From: Armatimonadota bacterium
Lineage (GTDB): Bacteria; Armatimonadota; Fimbriimonadia; Fimbriimonadales; Fimbriimonadaceae
Direction: 5' to 3'
DNA: 64,000 bases
Assembly: GCA_018268315.1 (NCBI GenBank)
Contig: JAFDWU010000002.1
Coordinates: 597,153-661,152 of the forward strand
Shown: piece by piece, positions 40,742 through 50,155 of the stretch
Position numbering within the stretch: the first letter of the stretch is position 1
Layout: each line of letters starts with the position of its first letter
Notes under the pieces: generated by a model
Told to the model about the DNA's origin: nothing
The model's input: only the letters and a program-made list of their open reading frames with translations
The model's database searches: none
Program-made: the position numbers and the translations under genes

Positions 40742-41659
40742 TTGGCACGGACTCTCTTGCTCGCAGATACTGAATCGAGTTGGCGCGACTGGCTCAAGGA
40801 ATATCGAGGCAGCGACGACCTTCTGTGCCTGGACCCTGCGCATCCTGTCCAACGATATCCTGGACGCATCGCGCTGTGGCGCGGCGAACATCTAGCGGAC
40901 TGGAGGTTTGTCGGAACCCCGGATTACCGGAAAGCCCCTCACATGGTGTTGGCGGCTCTTTCGATGTTGCTGCCGAAAGCCTCGCCGGACTGCACGATCC
41001 TTGCGCCGCCTTTGGCGGCTTCTCCGCTTGCGCGGCAGATATTGCTTCTAATTGACCGCTTAGCAGCGCCCGCCAAAATCCTTGCGCCATCCCACTTTCC
41101 TTTCTCGCTGGAGGGCTGGAGCGTCGGTCCCGAACCCGTCAACCTTCCGAAAGAATTCCCGTCGGTGGTCATGAACGCCCAGCGCAAAGCCGCCTGGTTA
41201 GCAATGTTGGAGGGCTGCACGGATCATGAATTGCCATTGGCGAAGCTTAGTTTTGAAGGCTCTCGGATCGGCTCCGGGCACCGAGTTACGGCCCACGATT
41301 TTGAACGGCTGGGCATTCGCGAATGCCTGTACGGTGAGGTTCTTGGCGATTTCCTCTTCCTTATCACGAAGGGAGCGCTCTCGGAAGAGGTCATCGCTCG
41401 GGCGCTGGACGCTTACCACTGCCATAACGTGAAAATCGCGCATGAAGACGAATATGCGGGGCTGCTGATTGGCCTTGCAAGGGCGAACGGACAGGATGCT
41501 GCCATTGGCATCATTGAAAATCTGGACTTCGAGCAGGGCGTTCTGAGGGTGAAGGTCACGATTTCGGATGTTGCGAACGTGCAGACGGTGAAGCTTGGGC
41601 TTCAGCGAATCGACGCGAAAGGGAACGAACTGCCGGACGTGAAGCCTTGGACTCTGTGA
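40742..41659 (+). CDS. Clp1/NOL9-like protein without a P-loop
   Basis: About 305 residues from a TTG at 40742; the true start is uncertain because no ATG suits. The C-terminal half (LFEGSRIGSGHRVTAHDFE-like region, GLLIGLARANGQDAAIGIIENLDFEQGVLRVKV) resembles the end of polynucleotide 5'-hydroxyl-kinases of the Clp1/NOL9 group. The N-terminal half, where the Walker A motif should be, has none. So it may be a dead relative or a different family. Divergent from copy B of the S9 peptidases, upstream of a phosphatase and lnt. Confidence 0.4.
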   Translation: MARTLLLADTESSWRDWLKEYRGSDDLLCLDPAHPVQRYPGRIALWRGEHLADWRFVGTPDYRKAPHMVLAALSMLLPKASPDCTILAPPLAASPLARQILLLIDRLAAPAKILAPSHFPFSLEGWSVGPEPVNLPKEFPSVVMNAQRKAAWLAMLEGCTDHELPLAKLSFEGSRIGSGHRVTAHDFERLGIRECLYGEVLGDFLFLITKGALSEEVIARALDAYHCHNVKIAHEDEYAGLLIGLARANGQDAAIGIIENLDFEQGVLRVKVTISDVANVQTVKLGLQRIDAKGNELPDVKPWTL

Positions 41660-41681
41660 GGGGTAGGTATAACAACACTCA

Positions 41682-42320
41682 ATGCGGCTGTTCCTGATTC
41701 GTCACGGGCAAACGAAGTGGAACGTCGAACTGCGGGCTCAGGGCCACACCGATATTCCGCTGGACGAAACCGGCTGCCAGCAAGCCGAGCAGCTCGCTAG
41801 CTCGCTTACCAAGTCTTACATCCGCCACATTTGGACAAGCGATATGCAGAGGGCGCTTGGAACCGCCCAACCCATTGCCTCGATTACCGGCGCACCTTTA
41901 CGCAAGATGACGGTTCTGAGGGAAAGGAAGCTAGGAGTATTGGAAGGAAAGCCCTTCTACGAGCTAGGCGCAACCATTACGAATTACTCGCGCCAGCACG
42001 GCGTGCCTTATTACAAAGTTCCAATAGAGGGTGGCGAATCGATCGAGGATGTTTGGAATCGGCTGGATGAAGTGATCGCCGAACTGGACGATGTTGTGGA
42101 CAACTGCGCAATCGTGTCCCATGGAGGGACCACCTCGCTGTTGCTTGCCAAGCTGGTGAAGGGCAACATTGAAACCGCCAGAAGCTTCAGGCTGGGCAAT
42201 GCTTCCGTTACCGTGCTTGAGCGATACGAAGATCGCTGGCTCGTGCACCGGGTGAACGACACCAGCCACCTTTCAAAGCAAACGAATCTTGCAGGGAGTG
42301 TAGATGGGGCGACTCGCTAG
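41682..42320 (+). CDS. Histidine phosphatase family protein
   Basis: 212 residues, cytoplasmic. The phosphate-pocket motif RHGQTKWN is at 6-13, then IWTSDMQRALGTAQPIA, EGKPFYELG and the second catalytic region NCAIVSHGGTTSLL. The family (phosphoglycerate mutase-like, CobC-like) acts on small phosphoesters; substrate is not readable here. The 3' end overlaps the lnt start by 17 bases. Confidence 0.88.
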   Translation: MRLFLIRHGQTKWNVELRAQGHTDIPLDETGCQQAEQLASSLTKSYIRHIWTSDMQRALGTAQPIASITGAPLRKMTVLRERKLGVLEGKPFYELGATITNYSRQHGVPYYKVPIEGGESIEDVWNRLDEVIAELDDVVDNCAIVSHGGTTSLLLAKLVKGNIETARSFRLGNASVTVLERYEDRWLVHRVNDTSHLSKQTNLAGSVDGATR

Positions 42321-43779
42321 ATACTGGCCCTGCTTCCTCAGCGCGATCCTCGTGCAGCTTGCCTTCACCGGCGACGTCCTGAACGGACTCGGCCTTTCGC
42401 TTGCAGGATTTGATCTTTGGCCGTTGCTTCTGTTTGCCCTCGTGCCGTTCTTAATGGTCTTACGCGGCAAGGACGCGAAGGAAGCTTTCCGCTACGGCCA
42501 AGCCTTCGGGTTTCTGTTCTGCTTCTTCCAATTGCACTGGCTCGAAGTTCTTCTGAACCGGATGGCTGACAATCCGATCATTGCCTATCTGCCTTTCCTG
42601 CTCGCCGTCTACATGTTCTCGCTGGTCTACGGCGTGGGTGGAAAGATGATCGCGTTTTGCTGGCGCATTGATAAGCCATGGCTTATCCCGGGGGCGTGGC
42701 TGTTGATCGAGTTATTCCGAGCCTACTGCCCAGTCCTTGCTTTTCCCTGGTCCGTGCTGGCTACACCAACGGTGAATTGCATACCGATTGCCTCAATGAG
42801 CTTCGTGGGCACCATCTTCCTCGTCAGCTATTTCCTTGTGACGTGCAATGTGATCCTCGCGATGATCTTCCAGGGTCACGCGGTTGCTCGCACGCTCCCG
42901 GGCATCCTTGGGGTTGCTTTGGGCCTAGCACTCGGCAACTTCATCGCAAGTATTCCGCTGCAATTGGAGCGGGATGGGATTCAAACTCTGATCTTCCAGC
43001 CCGGAGTTAATTTCAGCCAAGCTGACTCCAACACAGCCTCTGACAGCTTCCACCTGTGGCTTGAGCAAGCCTATAAAGCCGCCCGCCAGACAAGTGCTGA
43101 GCTGATCATCTTGCCGGAAGGGGTTGCGGTTTCAAAAACGGACGATGCTCCCGACCTAGGAGTGGATTTGCGAACATCGCCAGCCTTGATTTTCGGGGGC
43201 CAACGTGGCAACGGTTTGCGCTATCAAACGGCCTTTGCCTACGACGGCAACTGGCAATTCGCCGACAAAACCCGCTTGGTGCCGTTTGGTGAATACGTGC
43301 CGATGCGCATCTTATTCGGGGGAATTGTGAGCGCGTTCTCCGGGCCGACCGGGGATTTGACAGCAAGCGACAAATTGAGCTTCTTCCAGTTCAAGAAGTT
43401 CAAAGTCGGGCCCATGATCTGCTTTGAGTCGCTCTTCCCGGAAATCGCCTATCGCCATGCAAACGCGGACGTTGACATGATGGTCGTGCTGTCCATTGAC
43501 GACTGGTTCATGGATTCTTCGGCGCCGGAGCAGTTGCGAGCGGCCACCATCTGGCGAGCGATCGAGACTCGCAAACCCATCGCCCGATGTGCATCTACGG
43601 GATACTCCATGATGATCACCCCGCACGGAGATGTGATGGGGGAGGCTCCCCTTCAGCAAGAGCAGCTTCTTACAGCGGAAGGCGTATTGCGCGAAGGCGG
43701 CCCTTTCAAAGGGTCAATCTTCGTTCCATTTGGCATCGCCTTGGTTTCCGGCGCGATCATGCTGAGATTCCGCAAGTAA
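42304..43779 (+). CDS. lnt: Apolipoprotein N-acyltransferase
   Basis: 491 residues. An N-terminal membrane region of about six to eight helices is followed by a nitrilase-fold domain with catalytic Glu (LPEG), Lys (ADKTRLVPFGEYVPM) and Cys (MICFESLFPEIAYR). A final hydrophobic segment closes the protein. It adds the third acyl chain to lipoproteins in the inner membrane, which fits a diderm cell and the lipoproteins seen at 15.8 kb and 60 kb. Confidence 0.93.
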   Translation: MGRLARYWPCFLSAILVQLAFTGDVLNGLGLSLAGFDLWPLLLFALVPFLMVLRGKDAKEAFRYGQAFGFLFCFFQLHWLEVLLNRMADNPIIAYLPFLLAVYMFSLVYGVGGKMIAFCWRIDKPWLIPGAWLLIELFRAYCPVLAFPWSVLATPTVNCIPIASMSFVGTIFLVSYFLVTCNVILAMIFQGHAVARTLPGILGVALGLALGNFIASIPLQLERDGIQTLIFQPGVNFSQADSNTASDSFHLWLEQAYKAARQTSAELIILPEGVAVSKTDDAPDLGVDLRTSPALIFGGQRGNGLRYQTAFAYDGNWQFADKTRLVPFGEYVPMRILFGGIVSAFSGPTGDLTASDKLSFFQFKKFKVGPMICFESLFPEIAYRHANADVDMMVVLSIDDWFMDSSAPEQLRAATIWRAIETRKPIARCASTGYSMMITPHGDVMGEAPLQQEQLLTAEGVLREGGPFKGSIFVPFGIALVSGAIMLRFRK

Positions 43780-43788
43780 AATCACGCA

Positions 43789-44232
43789 ATGCTCCGAATC
43801 GCCACCCTATCCATCGCCTTGCTTCCGATCTTTGCGGGTGCGGACATCGTTGGCAAGTGGTCGGGCCACCCGACCTACACTGCCAAGATGGTGGAGAAGA
43901 TGATTGCGCGGACTCACCGAAAGGTGGATGGCACCGAAAAGCAGGAGTGGATTGACGCAGTAAAGAAGAAGCAACTGGTGGTCGTCACCTGCGAATTCCA
44001 CGCCGATCACACCTTCCTTGCCCGCTTTGCTGACACCGACAAGCCTTACCCAATCTTCTCCGAAGGCAGCTGGGCTCAGAACGGAGCCACCGTAACGCTC
44101 ACGGTCCTCAAACAGAATGGCCGTCAGTTGAAGCACAAGACAACCCAGGTTTTTCAGTTGAAAGCTGACCAAAAGTCGATGACGACTCAGCTAAAAGACG
44201 GTGTGGGGTCCATTACCCTGGCTCGGAACTAA
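43789..44232 (+). CDS. Small secreted beta-protein, tandem family member 1
   Basis: 147 residues with a signal peptide (LSIALLPIFAGA) and then ADIVGKWSGHP, which recurs in the two next genes. A lipocalin-like fold is likely. It starts nine bases after the lnt stop and may be read from the same transcript. A GSWAQNG motif occurs near the centre. Confidence 0.75.
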   Translation: MLRIATLSIALLPIFAGADIVGKWSGHPTYTAKMVEKMIARTHRKVDGTEKQEWIDAVKKKQLVVVTCEFHADHTFLARFADTDKPYPIFSEGSWAQNGATVTLTVLKQNGRQLKHKTTQVFQLKADQKSMTTQLKDGVGSITLARN

Positions 44233-44279
44233 ACCCCCCACGGAACGGTTGAAGCGTTCGAACATCTATAATGGAACCT

Positions 44280-44738
44280 ATGAAATTGACATCTCGCTTT
44301 TTTGCCCTGGCATTGCCGATCGCCTTGGCAGCTACCGCTTGTGCGGATATCGTCGGCAACTGGACAGGGACTGTAAAAGTGGATCGTGCAATGATCATGA
44401 GCATGCCGCCTCCTCCAGGCGCAAAAGCGGCCAGTAAGGAGGACAAGGAGCGTGCGGTTCAAATGGCAGAGATGATGGCGAAGTCCACCAAGTTCACCCT
44501 CACCATCAAGAAGGATCACACGTATATTTCGACCATCATGACGCCGAAGATGAACGGCAGCCTGGGCGGTAAATGGTCGATCTCGGGCAATACCGTCACT
44601 CTCGAAACCACGTCGGCAGGCGGTAAGCCCGTCGATGGGACCCGAAAGATGACGCAGAAATTGACCCTTAGTGGTGGCGGCAAGACGATGACCATGAGGC
44701 CGTCGAAGTTTGCGGTAGTGACCTACATTAAGAAATAG
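44280..44738 (+). CDS. Small secreted beta-protein, tandem family member 2
   Basis: 152 residues from the ATG at 44280 (an ATG three codons earlier is in frame). Signal peptide (FFALALPIALAATACA), then ADIVGNWTGTV; the shared blocks FTLTIKKDHTYISTI, GGKWSISGNTVTLE and SGGGKTMTM match the neighbouring copies. A TATAAT lies just upstream at 44268-44273. The ribosome-binding site is weak. Confidence 0.75.
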   Translation: MKLTSRFFALALPIALAATACADIVGNWTGTVKVDRAMIMSMPPPPGAKAASKEDKERAVQMAEMMAKSTKFTLTIKKDHTYISTIMTPKMNGSLGGKWSISGNTVTLETTSAGGKPVDGTRKMTQKLTLSGGGKTMTMRPSKFAVVTYIKK

Positions 44739-44761
44739 CTCTAACCAAGCTTGTTTTGACC

Positions 44762-44792
44762 AACCGCCAAGCAACGCAAATGCTTGGCGGTT
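44762..44792 (+). terminator. Terminator between tandem family members 2 and 3
   Basis: AACCGCCAAGCA and TGCTTGGCGGTT form a perfect 12-bp stem with a seven-base loop. The T-run after it is short (CCAATTT). Confidence 0.7.
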
Positions 44793-44807
44793 CCAATTTA
44801 AAATGAT

Positions 44808-45245
44808 ATGAAAAGGACTTTGCTTCTACTCACCGCACTATTCGGGCTCGCATCACTCGGTTCATGCGCTGACATCTCAGGCAATTGGGTGGGATCAATG
44901 GTGCAAGAAAGAGCGAAGATGGATAAGGCCTTCGCAACGGTTCCAGCGCCTGAGAGAAAGTCGATTTACCAGCAGATTGCACTTGCTGAAAAGAGCCGCA
45001 GGATCAGCCTCTCAATTCGCAACGATCACACCTTCACCATCTCAGCAACCGATGCCGGCCATCCGCACGGCAAACCCCAAGATGGAACTTGGAGTCAGAC
45101 TGGCAACGAAATATCGCTGATGTTGAAGGTTAGCCCGCGCGGCAAGAAGCCGTTCACAGATACCCAGAAGTGCACAATCGTTGACGGCGGCAAGCGGCTG
45201 AAAATGCCGATCCAGTTCGGCTATGTCAACTTCGTGCGCAAGTAG
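44808..45245 (+). CDS. Small secreted beta-protein, tandem family member 3
   Basis: 145 residues. Signal peptide (LLLLTALFGLASLGSCA), then ADISGNWVGSM. The blocks ISLSIRNDHTFTI, DGTWSQTGNEISLML and DGGKRLKMP follow the family pattern. The signal region has a Cys (GSCA) that might be a weak lipobox. It ends two bases before the convergent M48 protease gene. Confidence 0.75.
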   Translation: MKRTLLLLTALFGLASLGSCADISGNWVGSMVQERAKMDKAFATVPAPERKSIYQQIALAEKSRRISLSIRNDHTFTISATDAGHPHGKPQDGTWSQTGNEISLMLKVSPRGKKPFTDTQKCTIVDGGKRLKMPIQFGYVNFVRK

Positions 45246-45247
45246 CC

Positions 45248-46366
45248 CTAGTGGAGCTGCCGAATCCGGAATGAAATTCCGAAAAGCGCCGCGCGCAGCG
45301 ATTTCAACGTTTTCGCCTTTAGATCGCTTAAAGCCATATTCTCACCCTTCGCATCCTCGTCGGTGATTTCAAACAGGGTGGTTGAACCCCACACAAAGGA
45401 GTTGCCAACGGAACTAATCTCGAATAGCTCCGGCACTTGATCAAAGCACTTATTCAGCGCGGGGACCGCTTTTGCGGCGCGGGCGGCCGCATCCTCGCCG
45501 TGTAGCTTAATGATGGGCGTCTTGCCCAGCAATAGCTGAACCCCGTCGGCAACCGGAACCGCGGTCGTCCGGAACGTGGTGGTGACCTTCGAGCGCTCCA
45601 GCGGTAGCTGTGCCTTCTTCATATCTCCCATCAAGGAGTCAAGCCGCAAGGTACTAGGCGGGTGGGTGCGGAAGATGCCCCAGTTGATCTTGGGGTTGTC
45701 CCTCTCTTCGCCAGCGAGGCGCTCCATAAAGGTAACCATGCCCGCCGGGTTGTAGGCGCTCTTGGAAATGATCTGGAATCCGGCATCGTCGGCGGCGGCT
45801 TCCGCCTTCTGGCTCCAGCCATTGCCGATTGCCGTTCCGAGCAGACTGCTTAGCTGGAAGGCTGGCCCAGCGTTCACCCCGCCTTGCGTAAAGATGGCGA
45901 TGAGAATGAGTGGTAGGGTGATCGCCTCGATCTTCCCTTCATCCCGCTGCAGCGTGGCCACGTGCCGCTCAGCGGCGTGGCCGATTTCGTGAGACAGGAC
46001 TCCGGCAAGCTCGTCGTCGGACTCGACGAACTTTAGGAGCCCTTCGTAAACATAGATCTTGCCGCCCGGAAGGGAGAACGCATTGACGTCATCGCCTTTG
46101 ATCACCTTGAATTCGTATGGGAAGGAACTGTGGCGGGAATCGCCCCATTTCACGGTCAGGTTCGTATTGTTTGCGACCTCCGCGAGGCTCTTCCCAATGG
46201 TGGTTACGCGCCGGATGTATTCGGCGTTTTCGGTGAACTTGCTTTCCTTCTCAACCTGCTTGGCATACTGGTTGCCAAGGTCGATGTCGTGCTGGATGTC
46301 CTTCTGATGGGGGTCGTCCTTTTGCGCAAGGGTTAGGGTGGTTGCTAAAAGGATCGGAAGGACCAT
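45248..46366 (-). CDS. M48 family zinc metalloprotease, secreted
   Basis: 372 residues. A short signal peptide leads to a peptidase M48 domain: NAFSLPGGKIYVYEGLL, zinc motif SHEIGHAAERH (HExxH at about 137), and EAAADDAGFQI with the third ligand. The C-terminal 100 residues have an unassigned domain. Such proteins (BepA/LoiP/YcaL-like) degrade misfolded outer-membrane proteins in the periplasm. Convergent with the third small secreted gene. Confidence 0.92.
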   Translation of the reverse strand: MVLPILLATTLTLAQKDDPHQKDIQHDIDLGNQYAKQVEKESKFTENAEYIRRVTTIGKSLAEVANNTNLTVKWGDSRHSSFPYEFKVIKGDDVNAFSLPGGKIYVYEGLLKFVESDDELAGVLSHEIGHAAERHVATLQRDEGKIEAITLPLILIAIFTQGGVNAGPAFQLSSLLGTAIGNGWSQKAEAAADDAGFQIISKSAYNPAGMVTFMERLAGEERDNPKINWGIFRTHPPSTLRLDSLMGDMKKAQLPLERSKVTTTFRTTAVPVADGVQLLLGKTPIIKLHGEDAAARAAKAVPALNKCFDQVPELFEISSVGNSFVWGSTTLFEITDEDAKGENMALSDLKAKTLKSLRAALFGISFRIRQLH

Positions 46367-46418
46367 AAGGGATTCGTTCTCAAATTACTTAAACGCCTAA
46401 GAATGGTGAAGCGTTTTG

Positions 46419-47222
46419 TTACCTTAGCGCACTTTCAAGCGCGGTGGAGGCATCGGTCTTGGAATCGCGGTACTTGATGATGACCGGTGTCGAGACCGTC
46501 AGCCCCTTGCTTCTGGCGTACTCTGAGTCCACCGAGCGCGATCCAGGCACTACCACCGCGCCATCCGGCACGAGCCCGCGCCATTCGGCTTCCTTTACCA
46601 AATCGTAGATCACCGTGCTGCGCGTGAGAACCACGCCGCTTGCCAAGACTGCCCGCGCGCCGACGCGTACGCCTTCGAACACCCCGCAAAGGCCGCCGAC
46701 GAACGCTTCGTCCTCCACCACCACCGGAACCGCGCCCGCGGGCTCCAGAACGCCGCCGATTTGCGCAGCGGCGCTGAGATGAACTCGCTTGCCGATTTGC
46801 GCGCAGCTTCCCACCAGCGCGTGGCTATCCACCATCGTGCCTTCATCCACGTACGCGCCGACGTTGATGTACGCAGGAGGCATGATGACCACGCTCTTCG
46901 CAACATATGCGCCGCGGCGCACCGCGCTGCCGCCAGGGACGACGCGGATGCCTTCCTGCAAGCCGAAAGTGCGCGGCGGATAAGCGGTCTTATCGACGAA
47001 GCCGCCCACATACGGCATCATCTCGGTTCCGCGAAACCCAAGGAGAATCGCTTCCTTAACCCAAGTCTGGGCTTCCCAGCCTTCCTTACCCGGCAGGGCC
47101 GACCTTACTTCGCCAGCCTCAAGCAGGTGAAGAAAACGCTCGTGCACGTCCGCCCGGTGGGGGTCGGCAAGTACCTCGTCCGCAGGGCGGGCGTAAAATG
47201 CCTTAACTTCTTCGACCGTCAT
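46419..47222 (-). CDS. dapD: 2,3,4,5-tetrahydropyridine-2,6-dicarboxylate N-succinyltransferase
   Basis: 267 residues from the ATG at 47222, which overlaps the dapA stop codon. A left-handed beta-helix of hexapeptide repeats (RRGAYVAKSVVIMPPAYINVGAYVDEGTMVDSHA, split over residues 105-140) with GSCAQIGKRVHLSAAAQIGGVLEP. It succinylates tetrahydrodipicolinate in the lysine/diaminopimelate route. The CoA-loop motif usually read as NCG-Y-EG appears here as GLCGVFEG. Operon with dapA. Confidence 0.93.
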   Translation of the reverse strand: MTVEEVKAFYARPADEVLADPHRADVHERFLHLLEAGEVRSALPGKEGWEAQTWVKEAILLGFRGTEMMPYVGGFVDKTAYPPRTFGLQEGIRVVPGGSAVRRGAYVAKSVVIMPPAYINVGAYVDEGTMVDSHALVGSCAQIGKRVHLSAAAQIGGVLEPAGAVPVVVEDEAFVGGLCGVFEGVRVGARAVLASGVVLTRSTVIYDLVKEAEWRGLVPDGAVVVPGSRSVDSEYARSKGLTVSTPVIIKYRDSKTDASTALESALR

Positions 47223-48127
47223 CAAGCGTGAGCCGGAGCCTTGAACTGGGCTGCTTTCAGGGTCGCTTCCAGCTTCGCGCGAGTCTCCGCAGAGGCAGGC
47301 GCAAGCGGCAGACGGACGAAATCGCCGCCGATGCCCATTGAGTGCAGCACCGCTTTCAGCGGAATCGGATTGCTTTCAACGAACAGCGCATCGATGAACG
47401 GCAGCAGTTGCTGATGAATCTTAATCGCGTCATCCCGGCGACCAGCGCGGGCGGCCTCCACAAGCGCCTTCGTCTCGGCGGGCAGGGCGTTTCCAAGCAC
47501 GCTGACAAGGCCGGAAGCGCCAACCGCGATGGCGGGCAGCGCGAGGTTATCGTCTCCGCACAGAAGCGTCTTTCCCGCGGGCAAGGTTCGCGCGATCTCG
47601 GCGATCTGCGCCACGTTGCCGCTGGATTCCTTCACCGCCACGATCTGGGGGTTTTTCCATAGCTCGTTCAGCATCGCGGGGGTGATGTTCTGGCCGGTTC
47701 GCGAAGGAACGTTGTAAAGGATGATGGGAAAACCGGGGACGGCATCGGTGATTGCCTTGAAGTGGGCAACCAAGCCCGTGAGGGTCGGCTTGCTGTACGG
47801 CGGGGTTACTACGAGCGCGCCCTGAGCGCCAAGCTCCTTGGCCCGCTTCACCCAGGCGATAGCCTGGACCGTGTTATTGGAGCCGCAGCCCACAACCACC
47901 GGCTTGCCGCTTGCTTCTTCCAAAGCGGCTTTGATCAACTCATCTCGCTCCGAATCGGCGATGGTGGCCGCTTCGCCGGTTGAGCCGAGCGGAATCAATA
48001 CGTCCACTCCGCCGCTCACCACATGTTGGACCAGCTTTCGGAAATTGGGCAGGTCAATCTTGCCATCCGGCAGGAATGGCGTGGCAAGGGCGACATTAAG
48101 GCCTTCAAACGTGTGGGAACCGCTCAT
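47222..48127 (-). CDS. dapA: 4-Hydroxy-tetrahydrodipicolinate synthase
   Basis: 301 residues from the ATG at 48127, which gives the normal family N-terminus; upstream in-frame codons add 13 unsupported residues. It condenses pyruvate with aspartate semialdehyde. Seen: PLGSTGEAATI, GCGSNNTVQAI, the Tyr of FPIILYNVPSRTG, and the Schiff-base Lys of QIVAVKESSGN. The stop overlaps dapD (ATGA), so the two genes are coupled; dapB is 7 kb away. Confidence 0.95.
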   Translation of the reverse strand: MSGSHTFEGLNVALATPFLPDGKIDLPNFRKLVQHVVSGGVDVLIPLGSTGEAATIADSERDELIKAALEEASGKPVVVGCGSNNTVQAIAWVKRAKELGAQGALVVTPPYSKPTLTGLVAHFKAITDAVPGFPIILYNVPSRTGQNITPAMLNELWKNPQIVAVKESSGNVAQIAEIARTLPAGKTLLCGDDNLALPAIAVGASGLVSVLGNALPAETKALVEAARAGRRDDAIKIHQQLLPFIDALFVESNPIPLKAVLHSMGIGGDFVRLPLAPASAETRAKLEATLKAAQFKAPAHA

Positions 48128-48192
48128 ACCCGTGTTATACGCTAAAGTCACCGGCAAGCGCACCATCTAGCCGGGAAGTACAATTCCGAACC

Positions 48193-50097
48193 GTGCTGCT
48201 GAACGTCGCAGGAATCGAGAAATGGTATGGGCCCGACCTAATTCTGTCTGGGCTTAGCTTTCGTCTTGATGCTCGCGAGAAAGTGGCCCTGGTTGGCCGC
48301 AACGGCACCGGCAAAACCACTCTGCTTAAGATCATCACTGGCCAAGAGCGGGCGGATAAGGGCTCGGTAAACCTCGCCCGCGGCGCGAAGATTGGCTACC
48401 TAAGACAAAAGGCGCCGGTTTCGCTGGGGCGGACGGTGATCGAAGAAGCCCAGTCAGGTCGCGAATCTCAGCTGGCGCTGAAAGCAAGGCTGGAAGAGCT
48501 TGAGAAGGTGCTGGAAGGAACGCCCACCGCCGACGACCTTGAAGAGTACGCCCTGCTTCATGAGCATTTCCTAGATAGCGAGGGATATTCCGCCGAGCAC
48601 GACGTGCGCGTGGTGCTGAAGCGCATGGGCTTTACCGAAGACGAGTTTGATAAGCCAACCGACAAGCTAAGTGGCGGCGAGACCACCCGCCTCGCGCTTG
48701 CCCGTTTGCTTTTGGAAGAGCCGGACCTGCTGATTCTCGACGAGCCCACCAACCATCTTGACCTGCAAGCCACCGAGTGGCTGGAAAGCTGGATCAACGG
48801 CTACCACGGCGCGGTTCTGCTGGTCTCCCACGACCGCACGTTCCTCGAGGGCACGGCGCAGCGAGTGCTAGAGCTTCGCGATGGCGCAGTGAAGGCGTAT
48901 CCGGGGCCGTTCAGCAAGTATCGCCAGCTTAAGCTTGAAGAAGAGGCGAGGCAGGCGGAGGTCGCCAAGCGGCAGGATCAAGAAATTGCCAAGCTGGATG
49001 AATACGTTCGCAGGTTCATGAACAGTCAGCGCACCGCCCAGGCACGCGGCCGCCTGAAGCAGATGAATCGGCTAATTGAGAGCAAGGTCCACGCCCCCAA
49101 GACCGAAAAGCAGATGAAGGGCGCGTTCGCCGAGCAGAAGCGAAGCGGCGACGTCTCATTCGAGACTCAGAAGCTGGCGGTCGGCTTCCCTGATTTGGAG
49201 CTCATCAAGAGCCTGAACTGGACGGTGCGATACGGCGATCATTGGGGCATCATCGGCGAGAACGGCGCGGGCAAATCGACGCTGATCAAGACCATCCTCG
49301 GCATGCAGCCCCCGCTCGGCGGCAAGGCAAGGCTGGGTAGCAACGTGGTTTGCGGCTACTTCGCGCAGGATTCCCAAGACCTCGACCCCGAAGAATCGCC
49401 CATCGACCTGCTGGTGTACGAGTGCGACATGCTTCCCGCCGATGCGAGGAACCTGCTGGCGCGGTTCCTGCTGGTGGGGGACGACGTTTACCGCCCGATC
49501 AAGACCCTAAGCGGCGGCGAGCAAAACAAGGTGGCGCTGGCACGGCTAACCCACTTGCGCCCAAACCTGCTGATCCTTGACGAGCCCACCAACCACCTGG
49601 ACATGGACAGCCGCGAGGCGCTGGCGCAGATTCTGAAGGAGTATCAAGGCACGCTGGTGCTGATCTCGCACGACCGCTGGCTGCTGACCGAAATAACGTC
49701 GCAGACCCTCGACGTGCGGCGCGGCGAAGTCATCCAGTACCCCGGCAGCTACGCCGATTACCGCCTGCGGAAGGCCATTCCCGCTTCTAAGCAGACTGCG
49801 CAAGCCAGCAAAGCGGCAGTCGAAGTGAAGGAGCCGGAGCTATCGCCGCGCGAGCTGAGCAAGGAGATTCACAAGGCGGAGAAGCAGTTTGAGGAATCCG
49901 AGGAACTGGTGACTCAGCTTGAGGAAGAGCTTCACGAGATCGAGTTCCTGCTTTCAAGTTTGCCGCGCTCCGCGGACGTTCTTGAACTCACCCAACAGCA
50001 TGCTTCGGTTCAGGAGTCGCTGGCGGGAGCAATGTCCGCGTGGGAAGAAACCGGCAAGCGGCTTGAAGACTTGCGCGCCAAGCAGGGCAAAGCCTAG
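48193..50097 (+). CDS. ABC-F family ATPase (ribosome-associated)
   Basis: 634 residues from GTG 48193. Two ABC domains in one chain: Walker A VGRNGTGKTTLL and GENGAGKSTLI; signatures LSGGETTRLALA and LSGGEQNKVALA; Walker B LILDEPTNHLDL and LILDEPTNHLDM. A linker with basic helices (YVRRFMNSQRTAQARGRLKQ) joins them, and a C-terminal coiled coil (about 550-634) follows, as in Uup-like members. ABC-F proteins act on stalled ribosomes. Divergent from dapA. Confidence 0.94.
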   Translation: MLLNVAGIEKWYGPDLILSGLSFRLDAREKVALVGRNGTGKTTLLKIITGQERADKGSVNLARGAKIGYLRQKAPVSLGRTVIEEAQSGRESQLALKARLEELEKVLEGTPTADDLEEYALLHEHFLDSEGYSAEHDVRVVLKRMGFTEDEFDKPTDKLSGGETTRLALARLLLEEPDLLILDEPTNHLDLQATEWLESWINGYHGAVLLVSHDRTFLEGTAQRVLELRDGAVKAYPGPFSKYRQLKLEEEARQAEVAKRQDQEIAKLDEYVRRFMNSQRTAQARGRLKQMNRLIESKVHAPKTEKQMKGAFAEQKRSGDVSFETQKLAVGFPDLELIKSLNWTVRYGDHWGIIGENGAGKSTLIKTILGMQPPLGGKARLGSNVVCGYFAQDSQDLDPEESPIDLLVYECDMLPADARNLLARFLLVGDDVYRPIKTLSGGEQNKVALARLTHLRPNLLILDEPTNHLDMDSREALAQILKEYQGTLVLISHDRWLLTEITSQTLDVRRGEVIQYPGSYADYRLRKAIPASKQTAQASKAAVEVKEPELSPRELSKEIHKAEKQFEESEELVTQLEEELHEIEFLLSSLPRSADVLELTQQHASVQESLAGAMSAWEETGKRLEDLRAKQGKA

Positions 50098-50155
50098 GTC
50101 TAGGAGATGCATTGGGCCGTGCGAACGTTACTATCTTAGGTAGCCACCAACATTC

